Shown here: in pieces, positions 17,086 through 23,235 of the stretch
Numbering within the stretch: position 1 is the first letter of the stretch
How the letters are laid out: each line of letters begins with the position of its first letter
Assembly (NCBI GenBank): GCA_026398415.1
Contig: JAPLSY010000018.1
Location: forward strand, 1-64,000
DNA: 64,000 bases
Source: Kiritimatiellota bacterium
GTDB taxonomy: Bacteria > Verrucomicrobiota > Kiritimatiellia > JAAZAB01
Reading direction: 5' to 3'
Position numbers and translations under genes: made by a program
Notes under the pieces: generated by a model
What the model was told of the DNA's origin: nothing
What the model saw: only the letters and a program-made list of their open reading frames with translations
Database searches by the model: none

Positions 17086-17346
17086 ATGAGCAAAACAGCT
17101 GTAATCCGAGCCCGGATCGAGCCTGAGTTAAAGCAAGATGCCGAGGGTATCTTCGGCCGGCTGGGCGTCTCTACAACCCAGGCGATCGCGATTTTCTATA
17201 AGCAAGTTGTCCTCCGCAAAGGGTTGCCCTTCAATGTTGCCATTCCAAACGAGACAACCCGCAGGACATTTGAAGCCACCGAGGCTGGACGGGATGTGAT
17301 TCTCTGTAAAAATGCAGAGGATATGTTTAAAAAATTAGGCGTTTGA
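17086..17346 (+). CDS. RelB/DinJ-family antitoxin
   Basis: This 86-residue protein begins MSKTAVIRARIEPELKQDAEGIFGRLGVSTTQAIAIFYKQVVLRKGLPFNV, the ribbon-helix-helix signature of DinJ/RelB antitoxins. The C-terminal part (NAEDMFKKLGV) is the usual toxin-binding helix. ATG 17086 is preceded by AAAGGAG at good spacing; an in-frame ATG at 17065 lacks this. The stop overlaps the toxin start (TGATG), so the two are translationally coupled. Confidence 0.9.
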   Translation: MSKTAVIRARIEPELKQDAEGIFGRLGVSTTQAIAIFYKQVVLRKGLPFNVAIPNETTRRTFEATEAGRDVILCKNAEDMFKKLGV

Positions 17347-17618
17347 TGCGCGTACCGATTTATACAAAACAGTTTTCCAAAGATGTCAAGCTCGCCCAAA
17401 GGCGGGGCAAGAACATGGAGAAGCTGAAATTAATCGCCAGATCCTTGGTTGCCGATGAACGCTTGGATCCCATCTATCGGGATCATAAATTAATCGGAGA
17501 TTATGCGTTCCGCAGAGAATGTCACATTGAGTCGGACTGGTTACTGATCTATAAAATACAGGGCAATACGATTATCTTCGAGCGAACCGGCACCCATTCT
17601 GACCTGTTCCAGAAATGA
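17346..17618 (+). CDS. YafQ/RelE-family toxin
   Basis: This 90-residue protein (MRVPIYTKQFSKDVKLAQRRGKNMEKLKLIARSL ... DYAFRRECHIESDWLLIYKI ... FERTGTHSDLF) belongs to the YafQ branch of RelE-type mRNA interferases, which cleave mRNA on the ribosome. The conserved basic residues, the HIESDWLLIY strand and the C-terminal GTHSDLF with the catalytic-type His are present. It forms a two-gene module with the DinJ-like antitoxin, placed between the pseudopilin cassette and the pilus-like operon. Confidence 0.92.
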   Translation: MRVPIYTKQFSKDVKLAQRRGKNMEKLKLIARSLVADERLDPIYRDHKLIGDYAFRRECHIESDWLLIYKIQGNTIIFERTGTHSDLFQK

Positions 17619-17720
17619 AGATTACCTCGGCAATGAACTGCCCACGATAGCCCCTTGGGCGAAGGCGGGACCGGATAAATGGCAGGTTGCTTTTTGCGGC
17701 CAAATTCATGGTTTTTTGCT

Positions 17721-17748
17721 TTGACAACGGGTGCCTTCTATTTATAAT
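17721..17748 (+). promoter_or_regulatory. Near-consensus sigma-70 promoter of the pilus-like operon
   Basis: TTGACA (17721-17726) and TATAAT (17743-17748) are both perfect, with 16 bp between them. This is the strongest promoter sequence seen in the window. It gives a leader of roughly 120 bases before the ATG at 17872, within which lies a heptamer array (AATCAAA, AATCATA, AATCCGA, AATTCCG at 17824-17851). Confidence 0.8.
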
Positions 17749-17871
17749 TCATGCTTGTTAATAAATGGCTATAGTTCTCAGGAAAATAGCCTCACAAACC
17801 AAGTCTGTTTTAGTGTTGTTTTTCAATCAAAAATCATAAATCCGAAATTCCGCACAAGGAGGTTATCATTT

Positions 17872-18528
17872 ATGAAAATGACCGTAGGCTTGAGTATGTT
17901 ATCGGCGGCTGCGCTCGTATTCTTGTTCAGCGCCTCCGAGGCCTCCGCCCAGGCGCGGCGGGTACCACCACCGCGCCCTGCGGCAGCGGGCGCAACAGTC
18001 CAGCCGGCTGCGCCGGTAGCGGGCAAGGAAGGCGTAGTGATCCGGAAGATAGACGCCATCGGGCCGGTCGCCAAGGTCAGAACCCCGGAAATCAAGAACG
18101 ATGCCAACGAGCCACAGGCGCAGGCCCGTGACTGGGCGCGTATCTCGGTTCAATACGAGACCGATGCCGAGTGGATCGACGAACTTGAGTTTCGCTACAT
18201 GGTCATGGTACAAAACCCCAAAACCAGTGCCTATACCATGTTTCCTGCCAGTGTGACCTATATAGATGTTGCCAAGGGCAAACGCCATACGAGCACGGTG
18301 TTTTTACGGCCTGCCACGCTGGAACGCTATGGCGCCGTTGCATGGGCGGGTGTGAAGATTTATCTCAAGGGCAAAGACACGCCGGTGGCCGTGGTGCAGA
18401 TTCCGGAAAACGATCAGCGCCCCTGGACCGCCCCGGTTGCATCTATGCCGGGAGTGCTCCTGAACCGCGACCAGACCCCGTTTGCCCTGGTGGCGATCGA
18501 TAATTACGAGACGATCAAGCCGAAATAG
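17872..18528 (+). CDS. Amuc_1102-like pilus-associated exported protein
   Basis: This 218-residue protein has a signal peptide (VGLSMLSAAALVFLFSASEASA, cut near residue 24), a Pro/Ala-rich stretch and a beta-rich domain (WARISVQYETDAEWIDELEFRYMVMV ... AVAWAGVKIYLKGKDTPVAVVQIP). Its content and its place directly before a PilM gene match Amuc_1102 of Akkermansia muciniphila. ATG 17872 has a strong AAGGAGG 9 bases upstream. A strong promoter precedes it, so it probably heads the operon. The molecular role is not established for the family. Confidence 0.8.
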   Translation: MKMTVGLSMLSAAALVFLFSASEASAQARRVPPPRPAAAGATVQPAAPVAGKEGVVIRKIDAIGPVAKVRTPEIKNDANEPQAQARDWARISVQYETDAEWIDELEFRYMVMVQNPKTSAYTMFPASVTYIDVAKGKRHTSTVFLRPATLERYGAVAWAGVKIYLKGKDTPVAVVQIPENDQRPWTAPVASMPGVLLNRDQTPFALVAIDNYETIKPK

Positions 18529-18549
18529 CGCGTAGCGCTATTTCGGCTC
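18517..18549 (+). promoter_or_regulatory. Perfect 14-bp hairpin over the stop codon
   Basis: Arms at 18518-18531 and 18535-18548 (AGCCGAAATAGCGC and its exact complement) are separated by the loop GTA. The TAG stop of the Amuc_1102-like gene lies in the left arm. No T-run follows, so this looks more like an mRNA-stabilising or attenuating structure than an intrinsic terminator. Confidence 0.75.
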
Positions 18550-18690
18550 AGACGACGGACGGCAGACGACGGACGGCAGACGACAGACAACGGACGACAA
18601 ACTGATTGCTAATCACTAATCACTAATCACTGATAACTGATGACTAATTACTGGGAACTGTTTGCCGATCACTAATTACTGATTACTTCC
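18550..18690. repeat. Two adjoining heptamer arrays in front of pilM
   Basis: 18552-18602 carries seven family A units (ACGACGG, ACGGCAG, ACGACGG, ACGGCAG, ACGACAG, ACAACGG, ACGACAA). 18611-18688 carries AATCACT-type units with 7-8 bp spacing. The second array runs to within a few bases of the pilM ATG and leaves no obvious ribosome binding site. Confidence 0.85.
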
Positions 18691-18694
18691 CAAA

Positions 18695-20434
18695 ATGTCT
18701 TTCTTCAAATCCAACCGCGTGATTGCCATGGATATCGGGGCCGCCCAGCTCAAGCTGGCGGAGTTCGCGGTCGGCAAGGCGGGCATCGAGCTCACCAATC
18801 TGGCCGTGTGCCCAATGGGCATCGAACCGGGCAGTGAAGCCGATCCCACCATGGCGATCATCGAGGCCATCCAGACGGTCCTGAAAGAAAAGGCCATCCG
18901 GCCCGGCCCGGTGGTGCTTTCCGTGACAGGGCAGTCGGCCTTCCTGCGCCTGGTCAAGCTCCCGCCGGTCAAGCGCAACAAAATTTACCAGACCATCCTC
19001 TACGAGGCCCAGCAGAACGTGCCCTTCCCCATGGACGAAGTGGTGTGGGACTACCAGCTGATGGGCTCCTCGGAAAACGAGCTTAACGTGATGCTCGTGG
19101 TCATCAAGAAGGATATCGTGCAAAACCTGACCGACTGCGTCGAGGCCGTGGGCCTGGATATTGAGATCGTGGACGTGGCGCCCATGGCGCTTTACAATGC
19201 CGTGCGCTATAATTACGGGGAACTTAAAGGCTGTACGCTCGTAGTGGATATCGGCGCGCGTTCGACCAACCTGGTTTTCATGGAAGAGGGCCAGTTTTTC
19301 AGCCGCAACCTGCCGATCGTGGGCACGGGCAATGTCATTACCCAGCAGTTGATGAAGGAATTCAGCATGTCCTTCAAGGACGCCGAGGAGCTTAAATTTG
19401 CCCACGCCTCGGTGGCCTTCGGGGGGTCCTATGAGGATTACTCCGACAAGGTGCTGTCGAAAGTGTCCAAGACCGTGCGCGGCGTCATGACCCGCCTGCA
19501 CATCGAGGTGGAACGCTCCATTAATTTCTACCATACCCAGCAAGGCGGCACCAATCCCAACCGCATGCTCCTGGCCGGGGGCACTTCCGTCATTGCCCGC
19601 ACGGACGAGTTCTTCAAGGAAAAGCTGAAGATGGACGTGGAGTACCTGAACCCCTTCCGGAACATCATCGTCAACCAGAACATTTCGGAAGAGGCCATCG
19701 GGGCTTGCGCGCACGTCATGGGCGAAGCCGTCGGGGTTGGCCTGCGGTACGCGTTGCCCTGTCCGCTGGAGATCAATCTCCTGCCGCCCAACATCATGGC
19801 GGACAAAATCTTTCAGCGCAAAGAGCCGTTTCTGGTGGCCGCGGGAATCAGCTTTGTGCTGATTGTGCTCTGCTGGTGGTTTTTCTTCCACACCATGACC
19901 CAGCGGATTGTCTTGCGCCAGGGCGCGGTCCGCGCGCAGGTAACCCAATTGGAAGCGGTTGAGGTCCAATTACAGCCGATTGAAACCCGCCAGGCGGAAT
20001 TGAAAGCCAAGGCGGAAACGCTCTCCGATATGACCTTTTTGAGGACTCAATGGCTTGACGTGCTGAACGGCATCCATGACTGCATGTTGGATGGCATGTG
20101 GCTGGTGTCCTTTGTGCCGGTTACCAAGGCGACGACGGACGACGGACGACAGACGACGGACGACGGAAAACAGGCGGGACGGGGGCGAAGGGGTCAACGG
20201 GCGGCGGCCGCCCTGGAGCCGGGGAGCGGCACCCCGAAATGGACGCATATCCAGATCAAGGGCCTGCTCTTTGCCGACAAGGCCACCGACCGTTCCATTG
20301 CCGAGTTCCGGGACCGACTGCGGCAGTCGCCTTTGTTTGCCGAGAGCACCGAAATTATACTGACGCCGGCGCTGAACTTGGATGATTATGCCCGGCAGTT
20401 CACGATGGAAATCGGGCTGAAGCAGCCGCTCTGA
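18695..20434 (+). CDS. PilM-PilN fusion, Amuc_1101-like
   Basis: This 579-residue protein combines an actin-like PilM ATPase domain (about 1-360; MDIGAAQLKLAEF, VVDIGARSTNLVFMEEGQFFSRNLPIVGTGNVITQQ, MLLAGGTSVI) with a PilN-like part: a membrane helix at about 378-398 (FLVAAGISFVLIVLCWWFFF), a coiled coil at about 400-440 and a small alpha/beta domain at the end. In type IV pilus systems PilM lies on the cytoplasmic side and docks the PilN/PilO complex. Residues about 479-500 (TTDDGRQTTDDGKQAGRGRR) are translated from a heptamer array at 20130-20166 and interrupt the PilN-like domain. The gene is second in the operon. Confidence 0.88.
   Translation: MSFFKSNRVIAMDIGAAQLKLAEFAVGKAGIELTNLAVCPMGIEPGSEADPTMAIIEAIQTVLKEKAIRPGPVVLSVTGQSAFLRLVKLPPVKRNKIYQTILYEAQQNVPFPMDEVVWDYQLMGSSENELNVMLVVIKKDIVQNLTDCVEAVGLDIEIVDVAPMALYNAVRYNYGELKGCTLVVDIGARSTNLVFMEEGQFFSRNLPIVGTGNVITQQLMKEFSMSFKDAEELKFAHASVAFGGSYEDYSDKVLSKVSKTVRGVMTRLHIEVERSINFYHTQQGGTNPNRMLLAGGTSVIARTDEFFKEKLKMDVEYLNPFRNIIVNQNISEEAIGACAHVMGEAVGVGLRYALPCPLEINLLPPNIMADKIFQRKEPFLVAAGISFVLIVLCWWFFFHTMTQRIVLRQGAVRAQVTQLEAVEVQLQPIETRQAELKAKAETLSDMTFLRTQWLDVLNGIHDCMLDGMWLVSFVPVTKATTDDGRQTTDDGKQAGRGRRGQRAAAALEPGSGTPKWTHIQIKGLLFADKATDRSIAEFRDRLRQSPLFAESTEIILTPALNLDDYARQFTMEIGLKQPL
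20130..20166. repeat. Heptamer array (family A) inside pilM
   Basis: Five units (ACGACGG, ACGACGG, ACGACAG, ACGACGG, ACGACGG) are translated in frame within the PilN-like domain, where the parent family has only a short loop. The reading frame is open on both sides. Confidence 0.88.
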
Positions 20435-20449
20435 CGGAAGGAAGACTAT

Positions 20450-20709
20450 TATGCGTTCCTGGTTCTTCGTTCTTGGTTCTTTGTTGGGGAGGCGGAAATA
20501 TGTTCTTCGTTGGGAAACTGGATCTGTATGAAGAAAAAATTCAACGCAAAGGTGCAAATTACTTTAAGGCATAGGAATTTCGATCTTGCGGTTCTACCGA
20601 ACGGCACCGTTGCGGCATCTGCCGCCTAATTTATCGGCGTTGCAATAAACTTTTAGCGGTTTATTCATAACTCTTAAACGAAGAACGAAGAACGAAGAAC
20701 CAGGAACGT
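20450..20709. repeat. Inverted heptamer pair filling the gap between pilM and the Amuc_1100-like gene
   Basis: The left arm (20453-20485: outer GTTCCTGG, then GTTCTTC, GTTCTTG, GTTCTTT) and the right arm (20678-20709: AACGAAG x3, AACCAGG, AACG) are nearly complementary over about 34 positions. The roughly 190-bp loop holds a small open frame at 20528-20629 (MKKKFNAKVQITLRHRNFDL and onward, 33 residues, no good ribosome site) and a local hairpin (CCGAACGGCACCGTTGCGG). It has the same plan as the S23 cassette at 21662, but without the gene. Confidence 0.75.
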
Positions 20710-20720
20710 ATTGCTTTACC

Positions 20721-21650
20721 ATGAACTTAGCCTTTATTAAAAAACATCCGGTGTTCACGCTGTGCCTGGGCGTCACGGTGCTTCTACTGATTGGCGCCGG
20801 GGCGGGCTTGTTCCTCTCGGAGAGGCTGTATGCCCGTCAGGTGCTGGCGCTGGATGCGGTGACGACCCGCCTGCAGCAACTATACCGGCGCGATCCTTTC
20901 CCGGCGGCGGCCAACGTGCAAAAGGAAGCCGAGAACCTGAAGGATGTCATTGACCAGTATAACGAATTAAATGAACTCCTGCGCACCGGCCAGGTGAATC
21001 TACAGCCCATGAAGGCGGTTGATTTCATGCAATTCAGGGAAAAATCACTGCGTAAACTGCGGTCCAGTATGCAAAACGCCCGTATCAAGTTCCCGGAAAA
21101 ATACGCCTTCGGTTTTGATAAATATGAAGGCGGGCAGTTGCCGGCCGCGGGCGATGTTCCGCGCCTGGTCCAGCAATTAAAGATTATTGAAGCGCTCTGC
21201 GACATTCTCCAGGAGGCGGCCATCGTGGAACTGGTGTCCATCGAGCGCGATAATTTTGAGCGGGCGGCGCCGTCACTGGAAACCGCTTCTTCGCCCGGCG
21301 GGGACAAACTGGTTTCCAGCCAGCATTTTAAAATATCGGTTAGAGCCAGGGAAAGCGCGGTGATCGCGATGTTGAACCTCCTGGCCAGCCAGCCGATGTT
21401 CACGGTAGTGACGCGGATTGAAATGACCAATCCGCGCCAGGAATACAACTCCGGCGGCCCTGTCGCGGCCCCGGCAGACGCCGTGCGTGCGCCCGGTACG
21501 CCGGGTACGCCCGGTACGCCGGGTGCGCCCGAGCCGGTTGCCCGTGAGCGCCAGATCATACTGGGCCGCGAAGAACTGGACGTCAAGTTGGACCTGGATG
21601 TGTATCAGTTTGCGCCGTCGCTGGCCTTTAAGGAAGGCGGCAAGAAATAA
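20721..21650 (+). CDS. Amuc_1100-like pilus protein (PilN/PilO-like)
   Basis: This 309-residue bitopic protein has one membrane helix (about 12-32, FTLCLGVTVLLLIGAGAGLFL), a coiled-coil stretch (ERLYARQVLALDAVTTRLQQLY ... KEAENLKDVIDQYNELNELL) and a periplasmic alpha/beta domain like PilO. Length, layout and position between PilM and an Amuc_1099-like gene match Amuc_1100 of Akkermansia (317 residues). A Pro/Gly/Thr tract (APGTPGTPGTPGAPEP, about 257-272) is encoded by a 9-bp tandem repeat. It probably links the inner-membrane platform to the secretin. Confidence 0.82.
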   Translation: MNLAFIKKHPVFTLCLGVTVLLLIGAGAGLFLSERLYARQVLALDAVTTRLQQLYRRDPFPAAANVQKEAENLKDVIDQYNELNELLRTGQVNLQPMKAVDFMQFREKSLRKLRSSMQNARIKFPEKYAFGFDKYEGGQLPAAGDVPRLVQQLKIIEALCDILQEAAIVELVSIERDNFERAAPSLETASSPGGDKLVSSQHFKISVRARESAVIAMLNLLASQPMFTVVTRIEMTNPRQEYNSGGPVAAPADAVRAPGTPGTPGTPGAPEPVARERQIILGREELDVKLDLDVYQFAPSLAFKEGGKK

Positions 21651-21661
21651 ACAAGAAAAAG

Positions 21662-21700
21662 AAAGAGTTCTTTGTTCTTGGTTCTTCGTTCTTGGTTGGG
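21662..21700. repeat. Heptamer array (GTTCTTG type), left arm of the second S23 cassette
   Basis: GTTCTTT, GTTCTTG, GTTCTTC, GTTCTTG and GTTGGGG units lie immediately before the second S23 gene and are complementary to the array at 22080-22113. Confidence 0.85.
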
Positions 21701-21710
21701 GGAGGGATTA

Positions 21711-22082
21711 ATGAAGATTAAACGATTTGAAGATATCGAGGCGTGGCAATTGGCGCGCGAGTTAACCGCTAAAGTGTATGCCCTCACAAAAAAGTCGGGG
21801 TTTGCACGAGATTATGGCCTGAAAGATCAGATTCAGCGGGCATCGGGCTCGGTTATGCACAACATCGCCGAAGGATTCGATGGCGGGAGTAACGCGGAAT
21901 TTATAAAGTTTCTGCGTTATGCTCAGCGGTCCTGTTCCGAGGTTCAGAGCGAACTTTATGTTGCTCTTGATCAAAAATATTTGTCAGCTTCTGAATTTGA
22001 TGCCGTGTATGCAATGACCGGCAAAACCAGGGCCAAAATCGGCGCCTTTATCAAGTACCTGCTTTCGTGCAATCATGATTAA
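21711..22082 (+). CDS. Four-helix-bundle protein of the S23 / 23S rRNA intervening-sequence family (copy 2)
   Basis: This 123-residue protein (MKIKRFEDIEAWQLARELTAKVYALT ... GLKDQIQRASGSVMHNIAEGF ... EFIKFLRYAQRSCSEVQSELYVALDQ) is a clear S23-family four-helix bundle, of a subgroup different from copy 1 at 6969. It interrupts the pilus-like operon between the Amuc_1100-like and Amuc_1099-like genes. It is tightly enclosed by facing heptamer arrays; its TAA stop is shared with the first bases of the right array. GGGGGAGG upstream serves as a ribosome binding site. No catalytic function is known for the family. Confidence 0.9.
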   Translation: MKIKRFEDIEAWQLARELTAKVYALTKKSGFARDYGLKDQIQRASGSVMHNIAEGFDGGSNAEFIKFLRYAQRSCSEVQSELYVALDQKYLSASEFDAVYAMTGKTRAKIGAFIKYLLSCNHD

Positions 22083-22113
22083 CGAAGAACTAAGAACCAA
22101 GAACCAAGAACGT
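22080..22113. repeat. Heptamer array (AACGAAG/AACCAAG type), right arm of the second S23 cassette
   Basis: AACGAAG, AACTAAG, AACCAAG, AACCAAG and AACG follow the S23 stop codon directly and face the array at 21662-21700. Confidence 0.85.
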
Positions 22114-22130
22114 TTCAAGGTCAAACATCC

Positions 22131-23219
22131 GTGAATATCAGTGAAATCAAGGCTTGGGTCAAAGTGGCGTTCGACAAGGTCGTTCTGTTCGTCGCCCTGT
22201 TCGGCCTGTTGTTGTCGTTGATTCTCCTGATCCTGATGGTGGGCCGTGAGCGTAAGAAGTTGGAAGGTCTGAGTCAGAGCCAGGAACAATCCCGTAATCT
22301 CTCCCAGGCGGCCCGTCTGCTGGATATGACGTTCCTGGACGAGGGCATTGAAGAGTTGCAGGCGCCGGAACAAATCGCCGCCTGGAGCAATCGTTTGATG
22401 GTGGCGGAATTGCGCGTGAAGTGTGTGAAGTGCGGCCGTCCCATTCCCGTTGACGCGGATGTGTGCCCGTTCCGGAATTGCGGCGCGCAACAGCCGGCGG
22501 TGCTCAAGGCGAAAATCAAGGATAGTGATTTTGATGGCATGCCCGATGAATGGGAGCTCAAGCACGGGCTGAACCCGAACGCGGACGATGCCCTTCAGGA
22601 TGACGATGCCGATGGATTCACCAACTTGGAAGAATACCAGGCCGGCAGTAATCCGTGCGATGCGGATGCGCATCCGTCATACGCGGAAAAATTACGGGTT
22701 ATAAAAATCGGGCGCACGCCCATGCCGCTAAGCTTCCAGGGTGTCCAGCGCCTGAGCACAAACGATGTGCGCTTCCTGCTGAAAAACAAGCAAACCCGGC
22801 GCGACACCTATGCCAAACTGGGCGAGACGGTGGATGGCTATAAACTTGTCAAATACGATGAAAAAAAGGTTAAGGTCAATAAAAAGACCTTTGATGTGGA
22901 TGTTGACGTTTCGGTGCTGACGGTCAGCAAGGACAACAAGATGATTCCTTTGACCATCAACAAAGATAACCAGGGCGAAATTGGGGCAAGCCTGATTTTC
23001 CTGGTGGATCAGACGAAGATGGTGGTTAAACTGGGCGACGTTATAAAGCTTAAAAATAGTTCATATAAGATTATTGACATTAAAAAAGATACGGTTATTC
23101 TTGCAGACATAAATACCGGTATGGAGATGCCTGTGCAACCATTTTCCGAGGCGGATAAACAGCTGTATCCCGGGATTGGCGCGTTGAAGTCCGATAGTTC
23201 TCCGGTTATTAAACCGTAA
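22131..23219 (+). CDS. Amuc_1099-like pilus protein with zinc ribbon and Ca-binding repeats
   Basis: This 362-residue bitopic protein has a membrane helix at about 18-40 (VVLFVALFGLLLSLILLILM). A zinc-ribbon-like CVKCGRPIPVDADVCPFRNCG lies at about 98-118. Then DSDFDGMPDEWELKHGLNPN and DDDADGFTNLEEYQAGSNP (about 131-175) look like thrombospondin-type-3 / EF-hand Ca-binding loops. The C-terminal part resembles a small PilP-like beta domain (VVKLGDVIKLKNSSYKIIDIKKDTVILAD). The start is GTG 22131. Its position between an Amuc_1100-like protein and the secretin suggests a pilotin or PilP-like connector; this role is inferred. Confidence 0.75.
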   Translation: MNISEIKAWVKVAFDKVVLFVALFGLLLSLILLILMVGRERKKLEGLSQSQEQSRNLSQAARLLDMTFLDEGIEELQAPEQIAAWSNRLMVAELRVKCVKCGRPIPVDADVCPFRNCGAQQPAVLKAKIKDSDFDGMPDEWELKHGLNPNADDALQDDDADGFTNLEEYQAGSNPCDADAHPSYAEKLRVIKIGRTPMPLSFQGVQRLSTNDVRFLLKNKQTRRDTYAKLGETVDGYKLVKYDEKKVKVNKKTFDVDVDVSVLTVSKDNKMIPLTINKDNQGEIGASLIFLVDQTKMVVKLGDVIKLKNSSYKIIDIKKDTVILADINTGMEMPVQPFSEADKQLYPGIGALKSDSSPVIKP

Positions 23220-23235
23220 AGCGAGCAATGCTACG

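Noticed and set aside
18683..19969. A 428-codon open frame on the minus strand
   Set aside because: It is the complement of pilM, which has clear conserved motifs; the minus frame is rich in His/Asp/Arg from antisense codons and shows no family match.
6969..22082. Diversity-generating retroelement (S23 proteins resemble Avd)
   Set aside because: There is no reverse transcriptase and no template/variable repeat pair in the window.
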